The notes under the pieces: generated by a model
The model's input: only the letters and a program-made list of their open reading frames with translations
Databases searched by the model: none
What the model was told of the DNA's origin: nothing
In this document: one piece after another, positions 9,812 through 18,263 of the stretch
Numbering within the stretch: position 1 is the stretch's first letter
Layout of the letters: each line of letters begins with the position of its first letter
NCBI GenBank assembly: GCA_024243835.1
Contig: JALPMN010000641.1
Location: 1-64,000, forward strand
Source of the DNA: Enteropsectra breve
Lineage: Eukaryota > Microsporidia
DNA length: 64,000 nucleotides
Direction of reading: 5' to 3'
Program-made: the position numbers and the translations under genes

Positions 9812-10408
9812 TTATTGCTGTCTCAAGTCATCATATATTGTCTGAATGCTTCCATAGCGATCTTTGAGCTTATTTGATATAATCCTAAGTCTATTAAAAA
9901 TAGACGATGGTTCTGATCCCTGCACAAGCCTTCCAATGGCATCCTTTGCGATTTTTATGTTTTCACTGCATCCCATGATTACAACCCGCTGATCGTTCAG
10001 CACGAATTTGCACCGCGAAAAATTCTCAATGCTTTCCTTGGTCTTCCCTTCTCGGCCAATGATTCTTCCGATCGCGCGTGAGAGATGTGAGTTCCTAAGC
10101 TTTCGAATCTCTGTAATCTCAAATGACTCGATGAATATGTCTTTGAACTTCATGATCGCCAGCGAGTCCTCAATCTTGAAATCGTACAGCACAGCTTGGA
10201 TATATGTAATTGCCCGCTCGATGATACTGTCATCGGTCGTGGTCTCGCATGTTCTGAGCTCAATACTCCTGTTGAGTCGATTAAATCTAATTTGCAGTTT
10301 GCCATGCTCAACAATAGGTGTGTATATTTTCATCCATTCTTTCTTGATGAGCCTCATTTTTGTAATTGGTATTTGTATTGTGCGTGTCTGCACAGTCTTC
10401 TCTACCAT
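9812..10408 (-). CDS. PNO1: pre-40S RNA-binding protein Pno1/Dim2
   Basis: A 198-residue KH-domain protein needed for 20S pre-rRNA processing and 40S maturation. The block KKEWMKIYTPIVEHGKLQIR (about residues 20-40) is a near-diagnostic match. LAIMKFKDIFIESFEI and SHLSRAIGRIIGREGKTK follow, the latter carrying the GxxG-type loop of the KH fold, then the FNRLRIISNKLKDRY tail. The variable acidic N-terminus found in yeast Pno1 is absent, which shortens the protein by about 70 residues. The ATG at 10408 is preceded by AAAATTTTATTTCAACCATAA. The stop lies in an A/T run containing AATAAA-like signals. In yeast Pno1 binds and recruits Dim1, also encoded here. Confidence 0.93.
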   Translation of the reverse strand: MVEKTVQTRTIQIPITKMRLIKKEWMKIYTPIVEHGKLQIRFNRLNRSIELRTCETTTDDSIIERAITYIQAVLYDFKIEDSLAIMKFKDIFIESFEITEIRKLRNSHLSRAIGRIIGREGKTKESIENFSRCKFVLNDQRVVIMGCSENIKIAKDAIGRLVQGSEPSSIFNRLRIISNKLKDRYGSIQTIYDDLRQQ

Positions 10409-10752
10409 TTATGGTTGAAATAAAATTTTAAATAAATTATGTTGGAAAAATAAAAAATTCTGAAAATTACAAATTTCGATAAAAGTAAAAAACCAAAACA
10501 TTCATTAGCAGAATACAATCAGTGCTGTATTACTAAAATAATATATAATGTATGTACGAAAAAAATGTACGCGGGAACAGGGCCCTTAAATTTTAGACAA
10601 TAATTAAGAAACAGTCCATTATTAGCGTATAATGTGGAATTGCGTTTTTTTACCTTGAATGGTCTTCTTCAGTGGTTCGAATGTGCTTTGTTTGATCTTT
10701 GCTCTTATAATCCGTCACATACCCTCGACACACAGCTTATAAAAAGCCCTGT
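10409..10752. other. divergent spacer, PNO1 / PTRHD1-like
   Basis: Holds both promoters. A TTATAAAA TATA-like run at 10738-10745 precedes GCCC near the right-hand ATG. A GGTTCGAA at about 10674-10681 resembles a tRNA T-loop, but its flanks do not pair. No gene seen. Confidence 0.5.
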
Positions 10753-11115
10753 ATGCAACTGCCCATGAACTTGAGGCAGATCATATTTCTTCGGACCGAT
10801 CTGGGGAAAACGTATGGGAAGGGTGCAATTATCGCACAGGCATGCCATGCATCTACTTATGCTCTGCATGCTTTCAGAAACAGCACAGCCACGGTCGAAT
10901 ATTTGGCTGATGCTGAAAATATGACGAAGATTATCTTAAAAATCAGCGAGCCTCAAATAGATGTAACGATGGCAGCAATGTATAAAAATAAAATCAATTT
11001 CATCAGATGGATAGAAAAACCAGAGGAAATTCTAACAGCAATGGCCACAGAGCCGCTCGATCTCTCTGCACACGCTGAGTTTGAAATATTTTTGCGCAAG
11101 TTTAAGTTATACTGA
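10753..11115 (+). CDS. PTRHD1-like peptidyl-tRNA hydrolase-fold protein
   Basis: A 120-residue single-domain protein of the PTH2 superfamily. The N-terminal strand QIIFLRTDLG, the glycine-rich turn with GAIIAQACHAS, and the end INFIRWIEKPEE...FEIFLRKFKLY resemble animal PTRHD1 more than canonical PTH2: the WIEKPEE and KFKLY segments correspond to WIEQPE and KFRLF there. PTH2 enzymes release peptides from peptidyl-tRNA; PTRHD1 activity is poorly defined. The start at 10753 follows TTATAAAAAGCCCTGT; a second in-frame ATG four codons later is also possible. There is no AAATTT here, unlike most neighbours. Convergent with the HSF gene. Confidence 0.8.
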   Translation: MQLPMNLRQIIFLRTDLGKTYGKGAIIAQACHASTYALHAFRNSTATVEYLADAENMTKIILKISEPQIDVTMAAMYKNKINFIRWIEKPEEILTAMATEPLDLSAHAEFEIFLRKFKLY

Positions 11116-11411
11116 GAATTGAAGCAAAGAAGTAAAGCTGGTACGAAAAACATAATTTTGAAATTAAAAATATAACATTACACAAGAAGATAGTCTTTCT
11201 ATTGTTTAATAAGTTTTTATGCAGCTTATGACCTATATATAGTGATTTTAATGCATCAATAACCAGCAAACGCCACTTTATAATTACATAATTAAACCAT
11301 GCACTTAGTGCTGCTCATTGTCATAAATGTGAAGTTTATTCAGCCGGGCATCAGTCTCAATTAATGCTCCTGAGGATTAAACTCGGGCGCTGTCAATCTT
11401 AATACCTACAA

Positions 11412-12137
11412 TTAAAAAAATATATCGTGCATGTCGTCGGCATGCCCCTTCTTGTCTGAGTTTCCTTTATCTTTGCTGTTATAATTCTTTCTTTCTATAT
11501 TTGTTGTAAGACCAAGAACCTTGGCCACTGAATCGGAGCTTTTATCGCTGATATCGTTTTCCAAAAAATAATTCGCAGACGGCTCCTTCCGTACTGTGTA
11601 CTGTGGCATGTCGTACGATAAGTTGGATGCGCCACTGCGAAACACACGCCCAAGAATGTCAAGCAGTGTGTTTATCGTGTGCTCCTGCTTGTCTACACGC
11701 TCCTTTAGCTGTGCAACTTCTGCAGACAAACGGTAGTTAGAGGCGCTCAGAAAATTTAAGTTATTCTCTACCGCCAGACTTCCAAGCTCATTCCTTGCGC
11801 CTTTTCGTTCTCTTTTTATAAATTCAAGGAGGTGCGGGCTGTTTCTTTTGAAGAACATATTCGAATACTCCTCCATATCCTCGTTTTTTTCATTTTTGAT
11901 CTTTATAAAGCCATATATGTTGAGCTGTCTTATGAATGTGCTGTATTCCTTGGTTTTAGAAAGCGACTGAAGCGTGTGCTTCACAAAGAGTTCTTTATTG
12001 GCAATTTTTATCGTCTCGCCATCATCGCTCCAGCATATATACGGATTGTCCGGCGAGCCAACCTCATGATACAAGCGTTTCAAAAACTTTGGGATTTTGT
12101 TTATTCTCCCCTGCTCCAAAAAATCTTCGTCTTGCAT
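11412..12137 (-). CDS. heat-shock-factor-type transcription factor
   Basis: A 241-residue DNA-binding protein. The winged-helix HSF domain spans about residues 12-112: PKFLKRLYHEVG, the ICWSDDGETI turn, the recognition-helix region YSTFIRQLNIYGF and MFFKRNSPHLLEFIKRE. A heptad-rich coiled coil follows at roughly 125-165 (RLSAEVAQLKERVDKQEHTI), matching the trimerisation region, then a polar tail. This should be a nuclear factor binding GAA/TTC repeats. It is far shorter than yeast Hsf1 and lacks extended activation domains. The ATG at 12137 follows AAAATTTTTGAACCTC; the preceding in-frame codon is TTG. Skn7-like regulators share this domain, but no receiver domain is present. Confidence 0.88.
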   Translation of the reverse strand: MQDEDFLEQGRINKIPKFLKRLYHEVGSPDNPYICWSDDGETIKIANKELFVKHTLQSLSKTKEYSTFIRQLNIYGFIKIKNEKNEDMEEYSNMFFKRNSPHLLEFIKRERKGARNELGSLAVENNLNFLSASNYRLSAEVAQLKERVDKQEHTINTLLDILGRVFRSGASNLSYDMPQYTVRKEPSANYFLENDISDKSSDSVAKVLGLTTNIERKNYNSKDKGNSDKKGHADDMHDIFF

Positions 12138-12941
12138 GAGGTTCAAAAATTTTATTTATTTAAGAGTTGTACTAAGTCTTCTTAGCCGCAGAAACAACGG
12201 TACTGTTATGCCAAGCGGCTCACACATATTAAGCTAAATATATACGGAAAATGCATCTCCATAGCACTAATAATATACAAGGCAATAGGCCAAATAAAAC
12301 ACCTAGTTTAGATTTAAATGCAAAGAGCCCCTGCTATATTCCATTAACGATGTTTATGAACTCAGATATGCCGTATTTTGAATATTTTTGTAAAATTTTC
12401 GAAATTTTTTAACAGTTAATTTCAGGGATAGTAAACGTGTATTGAATTTTTAGATACTTTCTCGTCTACTCAGATCTTCTGACCACGGTTGTTTTCAAAA
12501 GCACCATTGATTAGTTTCCGTATATTTATAGTTTTGTGCCAATAAAAATGTTAGTTCTAATAGTTTATCGTTGAACAATGAGGTTATCTGTTTTTATATT
12601 TCATGAACAGATGATATCTTCCTGGTGTATATATTATTATAATTCATTGCATAAAGTTTTTCTCTTATCTTCTGTATTAAGGTTGAAATAGCTAAAGTTA
12701 TTCAAAACAACAACTATAAGCTCAGCCAACGGGAGGAATAGTTTCATGAGCATGAAACTCTCTTTCATGTATCTTAAGATAAACATCACATTCTCCTAAA
12801 ACTATACAAACTTGGCACACCTTAGCAAGCAGTTCTCCCACATGGCTAAAATCTAAGCAAAAAACTACAATAACAACAAACAACAATAGTAAAAGCTACA
12901 GTCAATCAGACCTAAAAGATGATAATAATATGTGAAACAAT
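12138..12941. other. long intergenic spacer downstream of histone H3
   Basis: No gene seen. It contains a perfect 8-base inverted repeat with a 2-base spacer (GTTTCATG/CATGAAAC) at 12741-12758 and a 7-base hairpin (ATCTGTT/AACAGAT) near 12585-12611. A CAATGAGGTT next to that hairpin recalls U4 snRNA but the rest does not fit. Confidence 0.5.
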
Positions 12942-13391
12942 TTATTCTTGAACGACTGATACTTTCATAAATCTGGATCTTATCCTTGAAACTAAAACGA
13001 AGTCCTTACCAAAGACAGTGACTCTCTTTGCATGCTGTGCACAGAGCAAAGCATCTTCAAAAAGACCGACCAGATATAGCTCGGTTGCCTCCTGCAGTGC
13101 AAGCAAAGCTGGTCCTTGGAACCTGATGTCTGTTGCATTTGCTTGTTCTCTGCAGAGCGTTCTGCAGAGTCTCTGGAAGGGAAGCTTTCTTATTAATCTC
13201 TCAGTACTCTTTTGATATCTGCGGATCTCACGGAGGGCAACAGTTCCTGGCCTAAATCTATGTTTCTTTGCTCCACTTGCACTTGGTGTTCCAGACATCT
13301 TTCTTGCTGCCTTTGTGGCGAGTTGTTTTCTTGGGGCTTTACCTCCGGTTGCTCCTGGTGTTTTTCTTGCTGATTGTTTTGTTCTTGCCAT
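12942..13391 (-). CDS. histone H3, divergent, CenH3-like loop 1
   Basis: A 149-residue H3 (canonical is about 136). The tail is H3-like: ARTKQSARK, then [16 protein letters not shown], with lysines matching K4, K9, K14, K18, K23 and K27. Three residues are inserted between K9 and K14, and the K27-K36 segment ([10 protein letters not shown]) is two residues longer. The fold is clear: [56 protein letters not shown]. Loop 1 ([13 protein letters not shown]) is two residues longer than canonical H3, K79 is lost, and a 12-residue C-terminal extension ([10 protein letters not shown] end) replaces the usual GERA. It could be the fast-evolving ordinary H3 or a centromeric variant. A CCC lies 4 bases before the ATG without AAATTT. 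The TAA stop overlaps AATAAA. Confidence 0.93.
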   Translation of the reverse strand: MARTKQSARKTPGATGGKAPRKQLATKAARKMSGTPSASGAKKHRFRPGTVALREIRRYQKSTERLIRKLPFQRLCRTLCREQANATDIRFQGPALLALQEATELYLVGLFEDALLCAQHAKRVTVFGKDFVLVSRIRSRFMKVSVVQE

Positions 13392-13512
13392 TATGGGTAG
13401 AATATTTTTTTATTTTTATAGATAAAAAAGGAGGGAAAAGATGTTGTGAAACAATAAAAATCTGTTCTCTATATTCTTGGGCAAAAAAATAAAAATTTAT
13501 TCAAATTTGTGA

Positions 13513-13842
13513 TTAACGGCTTTTTCCTGGCATTATTATCCTATTGCTAGCCTTCTTTTAGCCTCTGTGGCTTTTTCCGGATTCATTTTTTTGTTTCATT
13601 ATATACTTATATTCTCGTATTTTTCTTCTTCGCTTGAGGAGGAAGAGACATTGTACACTGAAAAAGCCAAGTGGTTGGATGTGCGAAGAAAGATAGCGCT
13701 TTTCATGCTCAACACCGAGCATTGCAGAGGATGCATCAATGTACTAGCTTTTGGCTGTTTGTATGCGTTCTGCCTTTTTTTCAAAAAATCTTATTGCAGG
13801 AAAAAAGCGCGGGAAGTTTTCGTAAAACATCATCCTGAGTGA
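13513..13842 (+). CDS. possible small membrane protein, start unclear
   Basis: An open frame of about 110 codons with protein-like composition: a hydrophobic stretch near the beginning (FSGFIFLFHYILIFSYF), an acidic turn (SLEEEETLYTEK), a basic amphipathic segment, and a second hydrophobic segment containing CINVLAFGCLYAFCLFF followed by KKSYCRKKAREVF. That is compatible with a two-pass protein with a basic cytosolic tail. No ATG precedes the first hydrophobic part in this frame, and upstream a TGA closes the frame at 13510-13512. The first in-frame ATG is at about 13705. Either a 5' exon is spliced in, the start is non-canonical, or the frame is fortuitous. A stop followed by TAAATAT and AATAAA would suit a 3' end. 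Confidence 0.3.
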   Translation, partial: LTAFSWHYYPIASLLLASVAFSGFIFLFHYILIFSYFSSSLEEEETLYTEKAKWLDVRRKIALFMLNTEHCRGCINVLAFGCLYAFCLFFKKSYCRKKAREVFVKHHPE

Positions 13843-14339
13843 TAAATATAAAAATGATGAAAATAAAAATTTAAAGTCTTGTGACCGCCTAACTTAAAAA
13901 GGCTTTTTAATAAACAAACACCAGCCTGCATCATATATTCTGCTTTAAAGCACTACGGGCAGCGATTTAGTTTATTCAAGTCACCGATAGAACATGAAAA
14001 ATTAGCAAAACAATTTTCTATAAGATTTATTTACAAGGAGTACCAGCTATGAAGTTAGAGAAATTTCATCTTGTTCTATAATCTTATACTGCCTATATTA
14101 TTGCCTTCCGTATAAATTCTTTCTCTGTAAAATTGAGACCATTTTATGTGCTTTCTTCAGAAAAGTTCTCATATACGGCCAACAATGTTTAGAGTATCAG
14201 GCTTTGATATGGGCGGCTTTTTATTTTACTGACTTTAATAAATCTATTTTATTTATTTGCCTACTCCATTTCTTACTGTTAGAAAAAATAAATTTTGTAA
14301 AAATTTTATTCTTTGCATTTGTGGAGCGTTTCCCTTTTT
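13843..14339. other. spacer upstream of TFIIS gene
   Basis: AT-rich. The right end carries AAAATTTT at 14301-14308 and a TTTCCC eight bases before the TFIIS ATG. No other gene seen. Confidence 0.5.
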
Positions 14340-14975
14340 ATGAGTGAAGAGCAAAATGAGAAAAACCCCGGCAGGCAGACCGAAAACCCCACAACTGCAA
14401 ATAACAAAGAGGACGGCAAATTAAATGATATGTACAGTTCAGAAAACTCCACTGAATCTGAAGAACTAGACGAAAAAGAAGCAATAGCCAAATATTCCTC
14501 ACAGAATAGTAAAGTGAATAAGGCTATCGAGATGTTTTATCAGGCCTTCAAGCAGAATGTGAAGCACGCCCGGGCATCTAAGTGTGCGGAAATTTCAAAG
14601 GAAATAGCCACATGCATATACAGCACATCGGCCACAGACTTTCCCCGCGTTGTCAGGACGAAGCTACACAATCTCAAAGAAAACAAGACACTTTGTATGA
14701 GAATATACAGCAGAGACGTGGCGGTAGACGAATTTACAAAAATGAGTGCGGAGGATATGAGGACTGAAAACATGAAAACGAAGGATCAAGAGTCAATAAA
14801 GGATAGCATACTGTCTTCCAGGGTTGCAGAAACTGCAGAGGAGACAGACATGTTTCAGTGCGGGCGTTGCAAGCAAAAGAAGTGCAGATACTCCCAGCTG
14901 CAGACGAGATCCTGTGACGAGCCGATGACCACATTTGTATACTGCGTTAATTGCGGGCACAGATGGAAGTTTTAA
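14340..14975 (+). CDS. DST1: transcription elongation factor TFIIS
   Basis: A 211-residue elongation factor that stimulates RNA cleavage by backtracked RNA polymerase II. The C-terminal zinc ribbon is complete: FQCGRCKQKKC, then the catalytic hairpin TRSCDEPMTTF, then YCVNCGHRWKF. The invariant Asp-Glu pair that enters the polymerase active site is present; the usual Ala before it (SADEP) is Cys. The central polymerase-binding domain is recognisable around FPRVVRTKLHNLKENKTL. The N-terminal domain found in yeast and human TFIIS is replaced by a short acidic, low-complexity stretch. The ATG at 14340 follows TTTCCC and an AAAATTTT; the in-frame codon at 14313 is TTG. Confidence 0.93.
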   Translation: MSEEQNEKNPGRQTENPTTANNKEDGKLNDMYSSENSTESEELDEKEAIAKYSSQNSKVNKAIEMFYQAFKQNVKHARASKCAEISKEIATCIYSTSATDFPRVVRTKLHNLKENKTLCMRIYSRDVAVDEFTKMSAEDMRTENMKTKDQESIKDSILSSRVAETAEETDMFQCGRCKQKKCRYSQLQTRSCDEPMTTFVYCVNCGHRWKF

Positions 14976-15438
14976 AGTTTTGTAGCATGGAGATATGCAC
15001 TTCAGCCTATAAACAACGCTATGAAGCTGGCGTTGATGCGATTCTTTGAGACGGCAGGGGGCATAGAGAAATAAAGAAGATTAAATTTTACTGTTACTCC
15101 GAGTTGCCATAGTGCTGGCATATTTGTAGCATGATTCATTTTAGTTTTATCCAAAATGTATAAAATAAAGAAGTCTTGATATTTGTGATTATTTTCCAAA
15201 ACGTTTTTATTTGCACTATACATTCTTTTATTTCCTTTATTACAACATATAAATCCCCTAAGTTTGCCAGCGAGAATTTATGCTTATGGATGAGGGCCTT
15301 GAACCATAAACTAAAGCCATAACTATCTAGTATTGGCTATGAATAAGTGTCTTGGCATCGTGTGGAGACTAAACACATTTCATAAATTTCAAACAAATAA
15401 AATTTTCACTATAAATAAAATTATTTGTGCAAGTAACT
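14976..15438. other. spacer between TFIIS and NC2-beta genes
   Basis: Both flanking genes are on the plus strand. AAAATTTT and AAAATTATT elements lie within 45 bases of the NC2-beta ATG. No gene seen. Confidence 0.5.
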
Positions 15439-15891
15439 ATGCCCTCGGAGAGAGCTGAAGACGAGAATAACTTGCCCAAAGCAACTGTAGACAAAATGAT
15501 ACAAGAAGTGCTTCCGAAAAATCTTTCAATGGCAAAAATAACTAAGGAGAAGGTGAAGCTTGCCTGCCAACTGTTCATTGATGTCGTGTCGATAGAGGCG
15601 AATAAGGCCTGTGAGCTAGAGAACAAGAAGACGATAACAAACAGTCATATATGCCAGGGCCTCGAGGAACTGGGATTTGGGGCGTACATTGATGTTTGCC
15701 AGCAGGCAGCCCTGGACTACAGCGACTATGCGAAACTGAAGCCATCACGGCAAAATAAGTTTAAGGAGAGCGGACTAACGATGGACGAGCTGCATGAGGA
15801 TCAGATGAAGCTGTTTAATGAGGCCAAAAAGGCAATATTCAAGGAGTATGAGGTTCAGGAAAGCGAGGATTCACTTCCAAAAGATGTATAA
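15439..15891 (+). CDS. NCB2: NC2-beta (Dr1), histone-fold TBP repressor subunit
   Basis: A 150-residue histone-fold protein that pairs with NC2-alpha, clamps TBP on DNA and regulates TFIIA/TFIIB recruitment. The match to Dr1 is consistent along the fold: LPKATVDKMIQEVLP, CQLFIDVVSIEANKACELENKKTI, HICQGLEELGFGAYI. After the fold comes the Dr1-type helical tail with LTMDELHEDQMKLFNEAKKA, corresponding to IPEEELLRQQQELFAKAR of the human protein. Length agrees with the family. The ATG at 15439 is the first in frame (upstream codon is GTG). The stop TAA is followed at once by ATAAAA, giving an AATAAA-type signal at the end of the gene. Confidence 0.9.
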   Translation: MPSERAEDENNLPKATVDKMIQEVLPKNLSMAKITKEKVKLACQLFIDVVSIEANKACELENKKTITNSHICQGLEELGFGAYIDVCQQAALDYSDYAKLKPSRQNKFKESGLTMDELHEDQMKLFNEAKKAIFKEYEVQESEDSLPKDV

Positions 15892-16256
15892 ATAAAATGC
15901 AACATGCTTAAAATTAATGAAAAATAAACGCAATTTCTCAAGTTTTTTAGTGCTTGCATTTCTTTTTCGAATGTCTTCATCAGCAAAATTACAGCAGTGA
16001 TACAGTTTTTAGAGGGGGGTGCCTGTATTAAAAAGCTTGTTGCTGAAGTATGTTGCATGCGCATCCTTTTACAGATGGGATATTCGGCCTCTTGTTTATT
16101 TTAAGTATTAATACTGGTTATTCGAATGTATTTTTCAGTGTAGGATTATATCACACTAGCCACTGGTAAAATCCAATAAACCGCAAAAGCCTTGATGGTT
16201 GTGTGTATCTTGCATTTTGGTTGGAAATAATTTTAAAAAGAATTGATTTATGCACA
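15892..16256. other. intergenic spacer
   Basis: Contains a GGGGGG run near 16013-16018. A minus-strand frame of 69 codons (15855-16064) overlaps the NC2-beta 3' end and has no start signal, so it is not called. Confidence 0.5.
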
Positions 16257-16814
16257 ATGGATGAAAGCAGGCTGCTGGCATCAGTTCTCTCATCATACGT
16301 AAAAATACTAGAGGAAATTAAAGAACTTAAAGAAAGTCTGTTGGCAATAGGCAGAGAGTTAAAAGCCAAGGAATGTAATGAAAAAGAACAAGTGGCCGAA
16401 AAAGAACAAGTGGACAAAACCAAAAGCTACGCGTTTTTTGAAAATATATTCGATAACAGCTGTAATTATTCATATGCGAAGCATGACAAGGTGAGAACCA
16501 ACATTAGCAATAAAACACCCGTTACTTCTGCAAAAGAAATTGAATATTTCGGCCAGCAAGCACACAAGAGTACGGTAAAACCTGCTAGGATAGGAGAAAT
16601 TCTTAGTTGTCCAGCTAAGACAAAAACAGGGAAACTGGCAGTACGAAATACGATGTCACAGAACAGGGTCAAAGGCACGCCGGGAAAAAACTCATCGCAA
16701 AAGCAGCGCAAAGATGCTAGCCATATCATAGGAAATGTAAAATATGTGGAGAATGATGCGAAGGCGCTGACCAGTAGCTTCTTCAGCAATATCGAAACAG
16801 AAATTAAAGGTTAA
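16257..16814 (+). CDS. hypothetical coiled-coil protein with basic tail
   Basis: Not recognised. 185 residues: an N-terminal helical, probably coiled-coil segment of about 40 residues (LLASVLSSYVKILEEIKELK), a short imperfect repeat (KEQVAEKEQVDK), then a long polar, basic and probably disordered region rich in Lys, Ser and Thr, ending with an amphipathic SSFFSNIETEIKG. No cysteine cluster, signal peptide or membrane segment. The start at 16257 is the first ATG in frame (the frame opens with GTG at 16203) and an ATTTTAAAAAG element lies about 20 bases upstream. A kinetochore/spindle or chromatin adaptor would suit this architecture, but that is a guess. Confidence 0.55.
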   Translation: MDESRLLASVLSSYVKILEEIKELKESLLAIGRELKAKECNEKEQVAEKEQVDKTKSYAFFENIFDNSCNYSYAKHDKVRTNISNKTPVTSAKEIEYFGQQAHKSTVKPARIGEILSCPAKTKTGKLAVRNTMSQNRVKGTPGKNSSQKQRKDASHIIGNVKYVENDAKALTSSFFSNIETEIKG

Positions 16815-17492
16815 ATTATTGGTACAGCTAGGCTTTTTGATTTATTGTTATTTTCCAAAAATGATTTTAACCAAAAAGCTATGAGAATGAAATGTGTACA
16901 CTTTCGTGGAGTTTTTCCCTGCCTTACTGAGAGCATCACATGATTGAAAGAGGTAAGGAATTAAATACCCTTCGGTCATATTATCTCTCTAATGCACTGA
17001 GAACTACTGAAAAGCCCCAATATGCTTGGCAAACAATCCAATTCTTAAGTATAATGCAAAAACAAGAAATTGTGCGACAATGAGGTTTGTAAGGATATGC
17101 ATTTATAGAAAGAAGAGGCACTCGTTCAGTATAAGAATCACGAAAGATAAGATAACTGTTTGCTTAACATCACAGCTAATATGCAAAAAAGTTAATTCAC
17201 TTTTAAAACTCTTTCATACCTATTACTTGCAACTACTTGAAGTAATGCACAGGCTAATTTCGTTGTAGACATCAAGGAAGGAGCAAATAAATATGGCAGA
17301 TAACTATTTTTCACTAAAAGCGTTGCACTTGCACAGACAAACTCAATTTATAGTAGCATCACTATGCTGAACTCAAGGTGGGCCTGTACTTTCTCGAAAA
17401 ACAGTTTGCAAATCATCTTTTCTGCAACAGAGGCAGTGTATATTTACAGAATATGTAAATGGATAGCTATTCACCTAAAAAGAAGATTCTTT

Positions 17493-17579
17493 ATGAAAAA
17501 TCAATCTGAAAGCCGATATTGTTCTTGCAGCTATCCGTGCCCGAAAAGCGATACTAAATCGCATTGCCATTGCATCTGA
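17493..17579 (+). CDS. possible 28-residue Cys/His-rich peptide
   Basis: ATG-initiated frame encoding a short peptide with CSCSYPCP in the middle and HCHC near the end: five Cys and two His in 28 residues, reminiscent of tiny fungal metallothioneins with C-x-C motifs. It is in frame with an ATG at 17364, which would give 71 residues. No AAATTT or CCC precedes either ATG, and the frame ends only 18 bases before the next gene, so it may be chance. Confidence 0.22.
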   Translation: MKNQSESRYCSCSYPCPKSDTKSHCHCI

Positions 17580-17586
17580 GTTTGGC

Positions 17587-17597
17587 AAATTTTGCCC
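17587..17597 (+). promoter_or_regulatory. AAATTTTGCCC start signal
   Basis: AAATTTT followed by GCCC abutting the ATG at 17598: the most compact example of the signal in this window. Confidence 0.65.
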
Positions 17598-18263
17598 ATG
17601 GAACCAAAAATACCCAAGAAAAGAGGGAGAAAGAAAAAGATTCAAACAGATTCGTTCGCAAACATAGAGGCGAGCTTAAATAAAAAACAACTGGACGAGA
17701 CAATCAAGGAGATCTTTTCGAACAATTCTGAGCCGTCTAAGGCTACACAGGAAAGCATAGAGAAAAAAATACAAGAAATAAAAGCACGGGCTGCACAAAT
17801 CAATAAGGTATATGAAGAAAAGCAGGTATTTTATTCATTCAGTCGCAAAGTGAGAGACATATATGCTCCGAGGAACATAAAAAATGACACTTATTATTGC
17901 AAAAAATACAGAATGATATACGAGAATATCAAAAGAGGGCAGGCTACAGAGGACGAAAAGACGAAATGGGGGTCTTCAATATCATTTAAAATTGCTGAAA
18001 ATTTGGGCGAAATAGTCTCTTACCTGCTCATGCTGGGCCCTCTATCGGCCTCGGAGAGCGATATTTTAGCAAAGGCAAGCTCTCTCTTTCAGTACTATTA
18101 TCTTGATAAATTGCATATACTGCAGCTAAATCCTGAATGCCGCCAGTACTATCTGCGGGAGATATTTGTTCCATCGAAGGAATCTGCCGGCCACTCCTTA
18201 CTCAGTGAATTGATAGCACCAAATAGTGACGCCAAAATAGTTTCTGAAGAAAACATGTTTTAA
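17598..18263 (+). CDS. hypothetical basic nuclear-type protein
   Basis: Not recognised. 221 residues. It starts with a lysine/arginine-rich stretch (PKIPKKRGRKKK) that resembles an AT-hook and nuclear-localisation signal. An amphipathic helical region follows (ATQESIEKKIQEIKARAAQI), then a compact tyrosine-rich domain (VRDIYAPRNIKNDTYYCKKY, GEIVSYLLMLGPLSASESDI, LFQYYYLDKLHILQLN). No zinc ligands or membrane segments. The ATG at 17598 directly follows AAATTTTGCCC, so the gene is probably real and well defined at its 5' end. A chromatin or transcription role is suggested only by the basic N-terminus. Confidence 0.65.
   Translation: MEPKIPKKRGRKKKIQTDSFANIEASLNKKQLDETIKEIFSNNSEPSKATQESIEKKIQEIKARAAQINKVYEEKQVFYSFSRKVRDIYAPRNIKNDTYYCKKYRMIYENIKRGQATEDEKTKWGSSISFKIAENLGEIVSYLLMLGPLSASESDILAKASSLFQYYYLDKLHILQLNPECRQYYLREIFVPSKESAGHSLLSELIAPNSDAKIVSEENMF

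Larger units (their letters stand above)
16815..17597. other. intergenic spacer with a Cys-rich micro-frame
   Basis: Mostly featureless. The 80-codon frame at 17026 starts with TTG and looks fortuitous. A 28-codon cysteine-rich frame at 17493-17579 is listed separately. The right end is the strong promoter of the next gene. Confidence 0.5.

Noticed and set aside
10660..10700. GGTTCGAA resembling a tRNA T-loop
   Set aside because: The five bases on each side do not pair and no acceptor or anticodon arm fits.
12555..12615. CAATGAGGTT plus hairpin resembling the 5' part of U4 snRNA
   Set aside because: The U6-pairing region and the expected kink-turn 3' side are absent; a covariance-model scan would settle it.
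17026..17268. 80-codon plus-strand frame
   Set aside because: Begins with TTG, has no start signal, and shows no recognisable domain.
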